This document shows, one piece after another, positions 26,718 to 35,988 of a stretch of 64,000 bases of DNA; the stretch's first letter is position 1, and every line of letters begins with the position of its first letter. The translations under genes were made by a program, and so were the position numbers. Source of the stretch: Sporolactobacillus spathodeae (GTDB lineage: Bacteria > Bacillota > Bacilli > Bacillales > Sporolactobacillaceae). The notes below the pieces were generated by a model. It had not been told where the DNA came from. It saw nothing but the letters and a program-made list of their open reading frames with translations, and did no database searches. The stretch is from contig NZ_JAFBEV010000008.1 of the NCBI RefSeq assembly GCF_016908935.1, positions 1-64,000 on the forward strand, written 5' to 3'.

Positions 26718-27377
26718 TTATACCTCCTGCTGTTCTTTTAATGAACGAATGATTTCACTATAATTTTTTCCTTTTCCAAATAGGGCTGACGTGCCTAGAA
26801 CAAAACCAGTAACCCCTATGGCACCTAGTTCATTAATCTTCTCTAAAGAGATCGCTCCATCAACAACAATTTCAAAGTTAAAATCGCAACAAAGCTGACT
26901 AAGTTTTTTAATTTTTGTATTGACAAATTCGAGATATTTTTGTCCCGCAAAACCAGGATTAACTGTCATTACCAATACTTGATCTACTAGTGGCAATAGC
27001 TCATTGATTGAAGCAATAGATGTGCCTGGATTAATAGCAATTCCTGCTTCTGCACCGCACTGTTTAATTTGATTAATGATCCGTGCAGAATGCGGTGTAG
27101 CTTCAGGATGAAAATAAACACGTTTTGCACCTAATTCCACAAACATTTTTATATATTTTTCTGGATGATAAATCATCAAATGTACATCAAGCAACTTATC
27201 TGTATGGTCGGCAATCGTCTTATAATCCTCTGGACTAATACCGAAATTTGGAACAAATGAACCGTCCATTATATCCATATGGAATCCATCAATTTCTGAA
27301 ATTGAAAGCTTTTGAGTCTCTTCAGACAAATTATCGAATTCTGCACACATCATTGAAGGGTACAATTTCCTTTCCAT
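26718..27377 (-). CDS. alsE: AlsE-like allulose-6-phosphate 3-epimerase (RPE family)
   Basis: A 219-residue TIM-barrel epimerase. Metal and catalytic residues are in DGFHMDIMDG, DVHLMI and VVDGAI. Several motifs are nearer to Escherichia coli AlsE than to ribulose-phosphate epimerase: PSMMC at the start, YFHPEA, VMTVNPGFAGQ and GTSALF. Start 27377 has GAGGAG 8 nt upstream. It would turn allulose 6-phosphate into fructose 6-phosphate. It is the first gene of the PTS operon and follows a strong promoter with three operators. An RPE role in the pentose pathway is less likely. Confidence 0.8.
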   Translation of the reverse strand: MERKLYPSMMCAEFDNLSEETQKLSISEIDGFHMDIMDGSFVPNFGISPEDYKTIADHTDKLLDVHLMIYHPEKYIKMFVELGAKRVYFHPEATPHSARIINQIKQCGAEAGIAINPGTSIASINELLPLVDQVLVMTVNPGFAGQKYLEFVNTKIKKLSQLCCDFNFEIVVDGAISLEKINELGAIGVTGFVLGTSALFGKGKNYSEIIRSLKEQQEV

Positions 27378-27402
27378 AGCGTAATCTCCTCTCATTATTT
27401 TA

Positions 27403-27595
27403 GGGTAATCGTTTGCTCACTTCTACAAAAAAATAAGGTCTTTTCGAGTAATCGATTTCTCAAAACTGTAAAAATAAGCACTTGAAAATTTCAAGAAGTC
27501 ATCTGCTCATAAAAGCCAAAAGGTATTGAGAAAGTTGAGTAATCGTTTTCCCTTAACCGCATTTTTATAATAATACAATTATCAAATTTTGTAAA
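27403..27595 (-). promoter_or_regulatory. Promoter with three LacI-type operators
   Basis: -35 TTTACA (27595-27590) and -10 TATTAT (27572-27567) are 17 nt apart. Three similar sites follow in the leader: GAGTAATCGTTTTCCC (27537-27552, just after the transcription start), GAGTAATCGATTTCTC (27446-27461, nearly palindromic) and GGGTAATCGTTTGCTC (27403-27418). A weak cre-like TGAAAACGCTTTAC overlaps the -35. Confidence 0.8.
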
Positions 27596-27599
27596 GCGT

Positions 27600-27960
27600 T
27601 TTCATTTTTTGTTCATTTTTTTAGATGCCAACACATCCTATAACATCGTAAGTGTCATATAACCCACACCAGCCGCTGATACAGGAATTATTGGTACCTA
27701 GTTTTGGACGAAAGTTAATGGGATTCGTTAATCTAGGATGGGATAGAAGCTCCCAAACAGAATAAAACGTGTCGCATCATTAATAAAGAGTACTGGATAT
27801 ACTCATAGATGTACTGTTTCTTTCACGTCATCACATGATCTGCGTGATAATAAATAGTTGAGCGCCGTAGCTTAAATGTCTTGCATTTAGGATCTATTCA
27901 GTCCCTTCTCCATAGTTGGACATTTCTTAACGATTGTGATGAACTTAAGGTATTGATTGG
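27600..27960. other. Intergenic gap without a recognisable gene
   Basis: Short frames only and no good ribosome sites. It separates the M20 operon terminator from the PTS promoter. Confidence 0.5.
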
Positions 27961-27961
27961 T

Positions 27962-28000
27962 AAAAAAAAAACAACCCGCACCTATCAAAGGGAGGGGCTG
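27962..28000 (-). terminator. Terminator of the LacI/M20/ABC operon
   Basis: On the minus strand CAGCCC pairs with GGGTTG across about 17 nt and is followed by ten Ts, 23 nt after the last stop. Confidence 0.75.
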
Positions 28001-28022
28001 CGATCTGTTCAAAAATCGTATT

Positions 28023-29219
28023 TCAATTTTCTTGCGAGACGCCGAGATACTCAAGCGCTAAAGCCATGTAGAAGACGATTGCGTCATAAAATTTATCGAT
28101 AGCCACCCACTCATTGGGCTGGTGTGCTTGATCGGGGTTGCCAGGGCCAAAAATCAAAATGGGCAAATTCGGTTTGACTTCAATAAACTTTGAACCGTCG
28201 GAGTAATAGTTGGCGCCTCCAAAATGAGACGATTGATTCATCGTTTGGCTCAGAATATTTGCGGATAATTGGATAAAGGGGTCGCTTGGCGATGTACTGA
28301 CGTAATGCATGTTGTTCAGCACGTTCACTTCATAGGTTATCTGTAGTTTCTCTGATAGCGCAGTCAGAATTTGTTTCGCTTGCGCATATACATTTTGAGC
28401 CTCTATTCCAGGAACTGTCCGGAAGTCGACGGTTAATTGACAGCTATCGGCGACCATATTCGGCGCAATGCCACCCTTAATGACGCCAAGATTAAGCGTC
28501 GCATGGCCTAATAAAGGATCGCTGACCGGATGATCAATCTTAAAGGCATTGATAAATTCATTCATCGCAGAAATGGCGCTGATCCCTTTATCCGGCCAAC
28601 CCGCGTGCGCGGTTTTTCCATTGATAATCACTTCCAGCCACAAAACACCTTTATGGGCAATGCATAATTGATTATTTGTTGGTTCGCCAATCACCATTGC
28701 TGTCGCTGATTGGACGGCCTGCTCTTGAATGGCTAAGCTTGCCCCTTGTCCATCGACTTCTTCTCCTGCCGTCCCCAGGAAAGACAAGTCTCCCGCAAGC
28801 TTTAGACCGGATGCCGCAATTTGTTCCATGGCGATGAGCATTGCGGCCACACCGCTTTTCATATCTGATGTGCCGCGTCCAAATAATTTCCCTTCTTTTT
28901 CAGCGGCTCCCCATGGATTGTCATCCCATTTTTGATTGCCGATTGGAACAGTGTCCAGATGTCCGCTGAAAATCAGATGTTTTTTATCTGCGTCATCTCT
29001 AGCGTCTGCATTTTTGAGGGAGACAAGTATATTCTCTCGATTATCCGCCAGCGGTGATCGCTGAATCGTAAGCGGACTACGACGCATTTTTTCTTCAATC
29101 AGGGCCGCGACTTCAGATTCGTTACCCGGTGGATTCACGCTGTTCACCCGAACGAGGGCCTTTAGAAAGGATAAGGCTTGTTCTCTATCGATACCGTTTC
29201 GGAGTTTCTCTAATTCCAA
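28023..29219 (-). CDS. M20-family amidohydrolase/peptidase (ArgE/DapE type)
   Basis: A 398-residue two-zinc hydrolase. Metal-site motifs are in order: FSGHLDTVP, GRGTSDMKSG, GTAGEEVDG, VIGEPTN and, at the end, GPGNPDQAHQPNEW. The dimerisation domain lies between. Start TTG 29219 was preferred because AAGGTG lies 6 nt upstream; the frame could also open at 29234. The family removes acyl or aminoacyl groups from amines (N-acetylornithine, succinyl-diaminopimelate, dipeptides). It is the last gene of an operon with a ribose-type ABC transporter and a second, different M20 enzyme, so it probably acts on the imported compound or its first product. Confidence 0.88.
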   Translation of the reverse strand: MELEKLRNGIDREQALSFLKALVRVNSVNPPGNESEVAALIEEKMRRSPLTIQRSPLADNRENILVSLKNADARDDADKKHLIFSGHLDTVPIGNQKWDDNPWGAAEKEGKLFGRGTSDMKSGVAAMLIAMEQIAASGLKLAGDLSFLGTAGEEVDGQGASLAIQEQAVQSATAMVIGEPTNNQLCIAHKGVLWLEVIINGKTAHAGWPDKGISAISAMNEFINAFKIDHPVSDPLLGHATLNLGVIKGGIAPNMVADSCQLTVDFRTVPGIEAQNVYAQAKQILTALSEKLQITYEVNVLNNMHYVSTSPSDPFIQLSANILSQTMNQSSHFGGANYYSDGSKFIEVKPNLPILIFGPGNPDQAHQPNEWVAIDKFYDAIVFYMALALEYLGVSQEN

Positions 29220-29253
29220 GATTCTCACCTTCAATAAGATTACTCGAGAATGA

Positions 29254-30279
29254 TTATTTTCTTTTCACACCGCGTCCGCTGAAAAAGTATGTGTTCACAA
29301 TGACGGCGACCAATAAAACGGTGCCCTGTACAATCTGAATAATATACGGAGAGACGTTCATCAGCGTCAATCCATTATCGATCACACCGATCAGGAAGAC
29401 ACCGAATACCGACCCGAGCATGGTACCAATGCCGCCGAATAAGGAGGTTCCGCCAAGCACAACGGCAGCAATGACATCCATTTCAAATCCGGTGCCGACG
29501 TTTGATGAACCGGACCCAAGCCGTGTGGCCAGAACAATGCCCGCAAATGAAGCGGCGATACCACTGAACATATAAGTCAGCATCTTGATCTTTTTGATTG
29601 CGACACCGGCTCGGCGTACGGATTCCTCATTGGAACCGATTCCGATGATATAGGTACCGAACTTTGTTTGCGTCAGAACAACCCACCCAAACACAACGAC
29701 GAAAAGAGCAATGAGCGCCGCGACAGGAATATTCAGAAATCGCCCCTGGCCAATCGCATTCAGCCAGGCACTGCCGTTAATGCTAATCGAATAGCCGCCA
29801 GTAATTAATAAAGCTAAGCCCTGAATATAAATCATCGATGCCAATGTGACAATGAAAGGCGGAATGCGCAGATAAGCAATCACGACCCCATTGACTAAGC
29901 CAACAACAGCGCCAACAAGCAGAACAACGAGAAATGCTTCAAAACTCGTCAATCCCGCTTTCAATAATACAGCAATGAGCGCGCTTGCCAGTGACAGAAT
30001 GGAACCAACCGAAAGATCAATGCCGCTCGTGGTGATAACCAGAGTCATCGCCACACAGACAATTAAATTAGCAGCGAGCTGTTGCAGCAGGTTCAGCACA
30101 TTCCCCGTTGTCGCAAAAGCATTACTAAAGAGAGAAAAATAGAGAGACAGAACAACCAACACGGAGAAAATGCCAACAATTTGCTTATTCTTAGCGATCC
30201 AGTGTTGCAAAGGATCATGGGTTTGTTTTCCGGACGAATAGCCTTTTCTTGGTGCCGCTTCTTGTTTCAAGCCAATCAT
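29254..30279 (-). CDS. Ribose-type ABC transporter permease
   Basis: A 341-residue membrane protein of the RbsC/AraH family (CUT2) with about eight to ten spans, the TTSGIDLSVGSI segment near residue 85 and GGTSLFGGIGT near 270. It overlaps the ATPase gene stop by 4 nt, so they are translationally coupled. It forms the channel of the transporter with the ATPase at 30276 and the binding lipoprotein at 31278. Confidence 0.9.
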   Translation of the reverse strand: MIGLKQEAAPRKGYSSGKQTHDPLQHWIAKNKQIVGIFSVLVVLSLYFSLFSNAFATTGNVLNLLQQLAANLIVCVAMTLVITTSGIDLSVGSILSLASALIAVLLKAGLTSFEAFLVVLLVGAVVGLVNGVVIAYLRIPPFIVTLASMIYIQGLALLITGGYSISINGSAWLNAIGQGRFLNIPVAALIALFVVVFGWVVLTQTKFGTYIIGIGSNEESVRRAGVAIKKIKMLTYMFSGIAASFAGIVLATRLGSGSSNVGTGFEMDVIAAVVLGGTSLFGGIGTMLGSVFGVFLIGVIDNGLTLMNVSPYIIQIVQGTVLLVAVIVNTYFFSGRGVKRK

Positions 30280-31028
30280 GAATGAACCTCCTCGTTCTCA
30301 GCGGTAATCGATGCAACAAGTGATTCCATTGTAAAATCTGAAATGGGGCGATTATCAATAATTCTTCCTTCATAAAGGACCGTAATCCGATCGCAGACTT
30401 CAAAAAGATCACGAAGGCGATGCGTAATGAGAATGACACTGACACCTGTGCGCTTCACTCTTTGAATCAATTCAAGGACCATACGGACTTCTTTTACACC
30501 CAGAGCTGCCGTCGGTTCATCCATAATCAGCACTTTCGGGGAATAGATGACGGCGCGAGCGATCGCTACCGACTGCCGTTGTCCCCCGGAAAGATTCTCA
30601 ACCGTTACATAGGTTGATGGAATTGTGACGCCTAATCGATCGAGTTCTGTTTTGGCTTGTTCATGCATCTTTTTCTGATCGATTAATTGATTAAAGAAAT
30701 GGACGGGTTCTCTTCCCAAATAAAGGTTGCTGGCAACGTCCAATGTATCGCATAAAGCAAGATCTTGAAAAATCGTTTCAATTTGATGCTTTTTTGCGTC
30801 TTTCGGGCTATTTAATTGGATCGGCTGGCCTTCGAATTTCATGGTGCCGCTATCCGGTATATGAACACCGCTTAAAACCTTCATTAAGGTTGATTTACCG
30901 GCTCCATTATCACCGACCAATCCAAGAACTTCACCTGGGTATAATTCGAGATTCACGCCTCTTAGCGATTGTATTTTACCGAATGATTTTTTTATATCGC
31001 GCATTTCAATTCTTGGAATAGAAGCCAT
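30276..31028 (-). CDS. Single-domain ABC ATPase, FrcA type
   Basis: A 250-residue ATPase with Walker A GDNGAGKS (residues 39-46), signature NLSGGQRQ, Walker B VLIMDEPTAALG and the switch His in ILITHRL. RbsA-type proteins carry two ATPase cassettes; this one has a single cassette, as in the fructose transporter FrcA. Start 31028 has AAGGAGG 6 nt upstream. It energises the permease encoded next. A dispersed repeat and a stem-loop separate it from the binding-protein gene upstream, which may lower its expression. Confidence 0.9.
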   Translation of the reverse strand: MASIPRIEMRDIKKSFGKIQSLRGVNLELYPGEVLGLVGDNGAGKSTLMKVLSGVHIPDSGTMKFEGQPIQLNSPKDAKKHQIETIFQDLALCDTLDVASNLYLGREPVHFFNQLIDQKKMHEQAKTELDRLGVTIPSTYVTVENLSGGQRQSVAIARAVIYSPKVLIMDEPTAALGVKEVRMVLELIQRVKRTGVSVILITHRLRDLFEVCDRITVLYEGRIIDNRPISDFTMESLVASITAENEEVHS

Positions 31029-31047
31029 GCAAATCCTCCTTTTATCA

Positions 31048-31218
31048 GAAAAACTTGGCATAGCCAAGTCTCTTTTTGCAAAAATTGTGCTCCGGCCGTT
31101 CGCTTACCACATGCGCCACGCGTCTCCCTCAAGCAAACTAGAATCTGCGGGGGCTCGCTTTTCCCGCAAGGCACCAGAACGCCTTCGCTCCATTTACGTG
31201 CAAATGCTTATACTTTCT
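31048..31218 (+). repeat. Dispersed structured element, full copy B
   Basis: It matches copy A (19567-19752) block for block. On the minus strand it ends with the hairpin ACTTGGC-TAT-GCCAAGT and TTTTT, about 20 nt before the ATPase start, inside an operon. It could act as an attenuator or mRNA processing site. Confidence 0.8.
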
Positions 31219-31219
31219 A

Positions 31220-31250
31220 AACGGGTGCTAATCATCGACTAACACCCGTT
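31220..31250. other. Stem-loop after the binding-protein gene
   Basis: AACGGGTGCTAA and TTAACACCCGTT-type arms (AACGGGTG / CACCCGTT) with a loop of about 15 nt. It lies 27 nt after the binding-protein stop and has no long U-tract. Confidence 0.6.
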
Positions 31251-31277
31251 CTCTATTCTTATTGAAACCGTCTCATA

Positions 31278-32252
31278 TCATTTGAAGAGATGCTTAAATT
31301 GATCCACGTTATCCTTTGTAACGATGGTGACAGGCACATTAATCGTCTTTGCAACCTTTTTCTTCTGTGCTAATTGAACAGCCGCTTTAACACCTTCAGA
31401 GCCAAATTTTTCGGGATGCTGCTGAACAACCGCTTTGACCCATCCTTCATCAATACCTTGGATCGCCTGCTTGGACAAATCCCAGCCAAATACAGTTAAT
31501 TTCTTTTCTTTATGCTGTGATTTAACAGCGGAAGCGAGGCCGACTAACGCCGGTTCACCAGTAGCGAAAGCGACATTCATTTCCGGATGACCGGTCATCA
31601 AATTCTCAGCTGAAGTCATTGCTGTTTGCTGAACATTCTTCCCGTCAACGATGTTGACGACTTTAAGACTTGGCGTCTTTTTCACTGTGTCAAGGAAAGC
31701 ATTCTGACGAATCACTTGGATAAACGAGTTAAGCGCGCCAACCACGCCCATTTTGACAGGTTGTTTCATATTGGCTTTGACATATTTATTGACATAATTC
31801 CCGAGTTCTTGACTGCTCACCGCGTTATCCACACCAATCTGGGTGCTGACCGCGCTGCTTTTGACAACGGCATCAATCGAAATAACCGGAATATGTGCTT
31901 TTGCCGCTTCTTTCATCGCTGGAATTACGCCTTTGGTATCAATAGAATCGACAATAATTGCATCGACCTTCTGATTGACTAAGTTTTCGATATCGTTGTT
32001 TTGCTTGACTGTATCGTTATTCGGGTCCGCGACAACCAGCTTGGCTCCCATTTTTTTCGCTTGTTCCTGAGCACCACGAATCGATTCTGTAAAGAAGTAG
32101 GCTTCCTGATTAATCGTTACAAAGCCAATCGTCAATTTTTTGTTCGCGTTGCTTGAAGATGACGAACCGCTATTGGCACAGCCACCCAACACAAGCAGCG
32201 CGCCAAGCATTAAAACTAGGATACCCTTCATTCGTTTACCAAAATGCTTCAT
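31278..32252 (-). CDS. Ribose-type sugar-binding lipoprotein
   Basis: A 324-residue periplasmic-binding-protein type I lipoprotein (RbsB-like). The lipobox LGGC gives lipidated Cys25, followed by a Ser/Asn linker and the fold starting LTIGFVTINQEAYFF. Such proteins bind sugars, but relatives also bind autoinducer-2 and sugar derivatives. AGGGGGAAG lies just upstream of the ATG. The two M20 enzymes in the operon suggest an acylated amino compound or peptide-like ligand; the binding site itself does not tell. Confidence 0.9.
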   Translation of the reverse strand: MKHFGKRMKGILVLMLGALLVLGGCANSGSSSSSNANKKLTIGFVTINQEAYFFTESIRGAQEQAKKMGAKLVVADPNNDTVKQNNDIENLVNQKVDAIIVDSIDTKGVIPAMKEAAKAHIPVISIDAVVKSSAVSTQIGVDNAVSSQELGNYVNKYVKANMKQPVKMGVVGALNSFIQVIRQNAFLDTVKKTPSLKVVNIVDGKNVQQTAMTSAENLMTGHPEMNVAFATGEPALVGLASAVKSQHKEKKLTVFGWDLSKQAIQGIDEGWVKAVVQQHPEKFGSEGVKAAVQLAQKKKVAKTINVPVTIVTKDNVDQFKHLFK

Positions 32253-32322
32253 TTTCTTCTTCCCCCTTAATGAATAATTGGTTCATTTTAATGGTGAAAC
32301 GATGCGATAATTTATATGAAAA

Positions 32323-33606
32323 TCAAGTTTCAGAAGTGCCACACCATGAGAGAATAAACTGCGCGTAGATTTCGATAAGTGACAGAAATTCATTGATTGG
32401 CAAAGATTCATCAATGCAGTGACAGTGCTGTGGATTGCCGCAACCCAAAATAATCGTCGGCGTATTGCCAAAAGAGGCTAAGGTTCTTGCGTCACAACCT
32501 GCGGGCATCCCTTCAACAATCGTTTGAGGAAGAACGTCATCCAGAACCTCTCTCATGTCTTGTACAAGCGGATGGTCCAATGGTGTTTCAAAAGCAAATC
32601 CTTCCTGATAAATCGTGACCTTAGGCGGATTCTTCGTCAGCCATGGATCGCTCTTGACTGCATTTTCAATCGCTTGGTTCACTTCATTAACGACACGATT
32701 TCTTGTTTCTTCGTTCGTCTCCTGTTTTTCTGGATGGTAATGTAGGCAGGTTTTCATTGTGCATTGATCTGGCACAACTGATCCTGCAATTCCTCCTTCG
32801 ATCACCCCCAAATTAATGGTCGGTCCAGGTAAGAGCGGATGTCTTCGTGTCATCAGCCACGTCCGTTCCAACTCTTTGATGGACTGATAGATTTTCATAG
32901 ATTTATCAATAGCATTAACCCCTTCCCACAGCTGGCTGGAATGGAGGCTTTTGCCCGTTACCGTAATCTCATGAAACAAAAAGCCCATATGTGCCGTTTG
33001 CAGATGAAGCTGTGTGGGCTCGCCCACAATCGCGCCATCGGCTTGGTATCCGCGTGCCACACAAGCCATCGTTCCGTTTCCGCCGCCCTCTTCATCGACC
33101 ACAGACTCAATGATCAAATCACCTTTCAACGTGTAACCGAGCCTTTGAACGACTTCGGCAGCTAATACCATCGCTGCCAGAGAGCCTTTCATATCGGTGG
33201 CCCCTAAACCATAGAGTTGATCACCAATGACTTGTCCCGATAATGGATCATATTTCCATCTCGCTTTGTCACCGAAGGGCATCGTATCCACATGTCCATT
33301 GAGAATAAGCGATTGCCCATCGCCGTTTCCCTTCAGAACGCCAACAACATTCGGTCGGTCACTATTCTGATGGCCTAAATTGGCGCCCGGGAATTTTTTA
33401 ATCTTTTCATCGTCAACATCAAACGCATCAATTTCAAAATGAAGCTCGCGAAGTTTTTCTTGAATGACCGCTTGTCCATTCTTCTCATGTCCGCCGCCGA
33501 TTCCCTGATCAATGACTTGTGTATCGGTGCGAACAAGTTCCGCGAGAAAACCGATGAATGCTTCTTTATGTTCCTCGATCCATTTCTTGATGGCTTGTTC
33601 CTTCAT
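32323..33606 (-). CDS. M20-family amidohydrolase (ArgE/DapE type), second paralogue
   Basis: A 427-residue di-zinc hydrolase: LNGHVDTMPFG, GLGATDMKGS, SVVDEEGGG and IVGEPTQ are the metal and catalytic motifs, and GCGNPQHCHCIDE closes the site. It differs strongly from the M20 enzyme at 28023, so the two probably act on different bonds or different forms of the substrate. It follows the GATase1-like gene by 5 nt and ends 70 nt before the binding-protein gene. A deacylase or aminoacylase role is inferred from family. Confidence 0.88.
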   Translation of the reverse strand: MKEQAIKKWIEEHKEAFIGFLAELVRTDTQVIDQGIGGGHEKNGQAVIQEKLRELHFEIDAFDVDDEKIKKFPGANLGHQNSDRPNVVGVLKGNGDGQSLILNGHVDTMPFGDKARWKYDPLSGQVIGDQLYGLGATDMKGSLAAMVLAAEVVQRLGYTLKGDLIIESVVDEEGGGNGTMACVARGYQADGAIVGEPTQLHLQTAHMGFLFHEITVTGKSLHSSQLWEGVNAIDKSMKIYQSIKELERTWLMTRRHPLLPGPTINLGVIEGGIAGSVVPDQCTMKTCLHYHPEKQETNEETRNRVVNEVNQAIENAVKSDPWLTKNPPKVTIYQEGFAFETPLDHPLVQDMREVLDDVLPQTIVEGMPAGCDARTLASFGNTPTIILGCGNPQHCHCIDESLPINEFLSLIEIYAQFILSWCGTSET

Positions 33607-33611
33607 TTCGG

Positions 33612-34352
33612 TCAGCTCTTTCTCCCAATAGTTTCAATCAATCGAGACCAGAATAGCGGATAGTTCTTCCAATCAACAAATTCTTTCGACCCCCAATGCG
33701 GTGCACAATCACTCGCGAAGCAAGCCGTTCGACCTTTTCCGAAATTGCCGCTGACAAGAAACGGATCATCATTGATGACAGCGAGAACTTTTGCATCCGT
33801 TTTGGCGGAAAAACGATTATAGCCGAGGAACAATGGCCATTCGCCTAAATCGCTTGTCAGTGGATCATCCTGAACTGTAACTGGGTGCACCCCTTGCGGC
33901 ATCTCAATTCGATCATCTGTATCGGACAATTCCACGGGAAGAAGTTCTGATAATACGGTATTTTTGTAGTTCGCCTTTCCTTCAATCCCTGTAAAAGACA
34001 GGTAACCGCCAATCATCAAAAAACCGCCGCCTTGAGCCACATAATCTTTAATCAATTCCAGTGGATTCGGATTAACCTGCATCTCATAAAAGGTTGGGTT
34101 CCGAAGTAAAAAAGTGTTGCTGCCAATATCACTCAATACAACAGCGTCGTATTGTTGCAGTTCCTCAACGGATGAAGGAAATCTGATCTGTACTTCGTGT
34201 GACGGGAGATACGTGATGTCTATTCCTTTTTCTCGCAAGCATTGAAGCAAAAAAGTGGCGCCTTCCTCATACTTGGTTGATGTAAAGCTGTCAAAGCCTT
34301 TCGTGTGAATCATATGGATGACCCAAGATTCACCTACAAATAACACCTTCAT
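33612..34352 (-). CDS. GATase1-like protein (putative glutamine amidotransferase, DUF1355)
   Basis: A 246-residue cytoplasmic protein with a flavodoxin-like class I amidotransferase fold: KVLFVGESW at the start, DAVVLSDIGSN, then GGGFLMIGGYLSF, where true amidotransferases have the nucleophile Cys. That Cys is not present (MIGGYLS), so the protein may bind rather than hydrolyse, as in ThuA-like proteins. It is the second gene of the LacI/M20/ABC operon, 45 nt after the regulator. Its role is not known. Confidence 0.75.
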   Translation of the reverse strand: MKVLFVGESWVIHMIHTKGFDSFTSTKYEEGATFLLQCLREKGIDITYLPSHEVQIRFPSSVEELQQYDAVVLSDIGSNTFLLRNPTFYEMQVNPNPLELIKDYVAQGGGFLMIGGYLSFTGIEGKANYKNTVLSELLPVELSDTDDRIEMPQGVHPVTVQDDPLTSDLGEWPLFLGYNRFSAKTDAKVLAVINDDPFLVSGNFGKGRTACFASDCAPHWGSKEFVDWKNYPLFWSRLIETIGRKS

Positions 34353-34396
34353 GATCTTTTAACCTCTTTATTGTTTGTTTGAAAACTCTGTTATTT

Positions 34397-35389
34397 TTAC
34401 ATAAGGCTTTTTGATGTTGACTCTCGGACGACTAGCTTTGTTTTTAATTCAATAATCTCTTGGTTGATATACGGATTATTGATCCGCTCAATCAACTTCT
34501 CAGCAGCCAGTTCACCCATTTCATAAATCGGCTGCTCAATCGTCGTGATTTCCGGACTAAATATTCGTGTTAAATAAATCCCATCAAAACCACAGACCGC
34601 TATATCTTCAGGAACACGAATCTTCAATCGACTTAGTTCTTTTATCACACCAACAGCCATCAGATCGTTTCCTGCGAACAGACCATCAACATCCGGGTAG
34701 TCTTTGAGTATTTGGCTTACAGCTGATTGGCCGCCTTCAATCGTAAAATCACCTGCGACTGTGATTTCGGATAAATCGTCATGCATGCGAATCGCTTGCT
34801 GATAACCCTGCAGCCGCTCATAAGCCGTTTGATCATAAAGAGGTCCATAGATATGAGCAATCTTCTTACAGCCAACGTCGAGTAAATGCTGAGTGGCAAG
34901 CATCGCCCCATGAAAATTGTCCACCTTAATGGTGCATGTGTTTTCAATACCGTTTTCCATTTCCAAGACAACCATCGGAATCCCAGTATTCGTTTCCAAT
35001 AAATATTTATCAATATCATGTGTTGCGACAATGACGCCATCAATATACTTGTTTTTTAATAATTTGATGTAGTCTGTACCTTCTTGATCAACCCCCTTCG
35101 TGTTCTCAAGCAAAAGAGAAAAACCGTTGGAGTGAGCAATGTGTTCCGCACCTTTAGCCAATTCTGGGAAAAACGGATTGGTAATATCCGAAACGAGTAG
35201 GGCAATGGTCTTTGACGTCTTTTTTGCCAGGCCCCTAGCTACTTGATTCGGCTCAAACCCTACCTCGCGAATCACTTTCTCAATTCTGTTCTTTTTCTCC
35301 TCACTCACGTAACCCTTGTTGTTTAACACCCGTGAGACTGTTGCCGGAGACACACCGGCGATTTTCGCGACATCCCGAATTGTTTTCAA
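34397..35389 (-). CDS. LacI-family regulator of the M20/ABC operon
   Basis: A 330-residue repressor with helix-turn-helix IRDVAKIAGVSPATVSRVLN at residues 4-23 and a ribose-binding-like effector domain. Start TTG 35389 was chosen because AGGAG lies 8 nt upstream and the protein then begins KTIRDVA as in its relatives; an ATG at 35431 is in frame but lies next to an operator. It heads the operon it is likely to control. Two identical sites TAAAACCGGTTTCA lie directly upstream. Confidence 0.88.
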   Translation of the reverse strand: MKTIRDVAKIAGVSPATVSRVLNNKGYVSEEKKNRIEKVIREVGFEPNQVARGLAKKTSKTIALLVSDITNPFFPELAKGAEHIAHSNGFSLLLENTKGVDQEGTDYIKLLKNKYIDGVIVATHDIDKYLLETNTGIPMVVLEMENGIENTCTIKVDNFHGAMLATQHLLDVGCKKIAHIYGPLYDQTAYERLQGYQQAIRMHDDLSEITVAGDFTIEGGQSAVSQILKDYPDVDGLFAGNDLMAVGVIKELSRLKIRVPEDIAVCGFDGIYLTRIFSPEITTIEQPIYEMGELAAEKLIERINNPYINQEIIELKTKLVVRESTSKSLM

Positions 35390-35410
35390 ACCACCGACTC
35401 CTAAAAATTC

Positions 35411-35461
35411 TAAAACCGGTTTCACATTCATTAAAAAAATTTATTTCTAAAACCGGTTTCA
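35411..35461. promoter_or_regulatory. Twin operators TAAAACCGGTTTCA
   Basis: Identical 14-bp sites at 35411-35424 and 35448-35461, 37 bp apart, each centred on the palindrome AAACCGGTTT. The spacing favours looping or cooperative binding. Confidence 0.8.
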
Positions 35462-35488
35462 TATACTAAATAAAATTACTATGTATTT

Positions 35489-35517
35489 AAAATAAAATTT
35501 AATTTCTTTATTGTCAA
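35489..35517 (-). promoter_or_regulatory. Promoter of the LacI/M20/ABC operon
   Basis: -35 TTGACA (35517-35512) and -10 TATTTT (35494-35489) are 17 nt apart, about 28 nt upstream of the first operator. Confidence 0.55.
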
Positions 35518-35988
35518 TATATTGTGTCATATATTCTGACATGATATTTTCAAAGCAAAATATTTAAAAGTAATCTAATCGAGCAATTGCTGATTCTTTT
35601 AGGTCATCATGACCTCCTTATCGATAGCTGCACTGCAATGATCGATGAAAGGCCGGTGGCAAGGAGTACAATGTCTCAGCACGACATTTGGTCATGACGA
35701 AATTTATTCCAAACAATCGTTGAAAGAGTCGGCCAGATTTGATCCAGATCATATTTTTTCTCTGGGCATTGATTTACTATAATTATTTGATGATACAGTT
35801 CAAACAGCTGTTACTCGATCGGCTGACTAAATGATGATTAGTCTCGTGAAGAAGAAATTGGTTTTTCTAATCATGTGAAGCCGCCGTTCCGAAGAGATTG
35901 CGCATCTGGGGAGAAATTGCTCTAGGCGAGTCCAAACTATGAAAAAACATACGATAAGATCTATTTCATAAAGAGAGGGGTTTGAACG
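35518..35988. other. Intergenic gap
   Basis: I see no credible gene, only an AGAGAGGGG ribosome site for the YwiC gene at its right end. Confidence 0.5.

Noticed and set aside
26718-27377. Plain ribulose-phosphate 3-epimerase of the pentose pathway
   Set aside because: Possible by family, but PSMMC, FHPEA and GTSALF fit AlsE better and the operon has no pentose genes.
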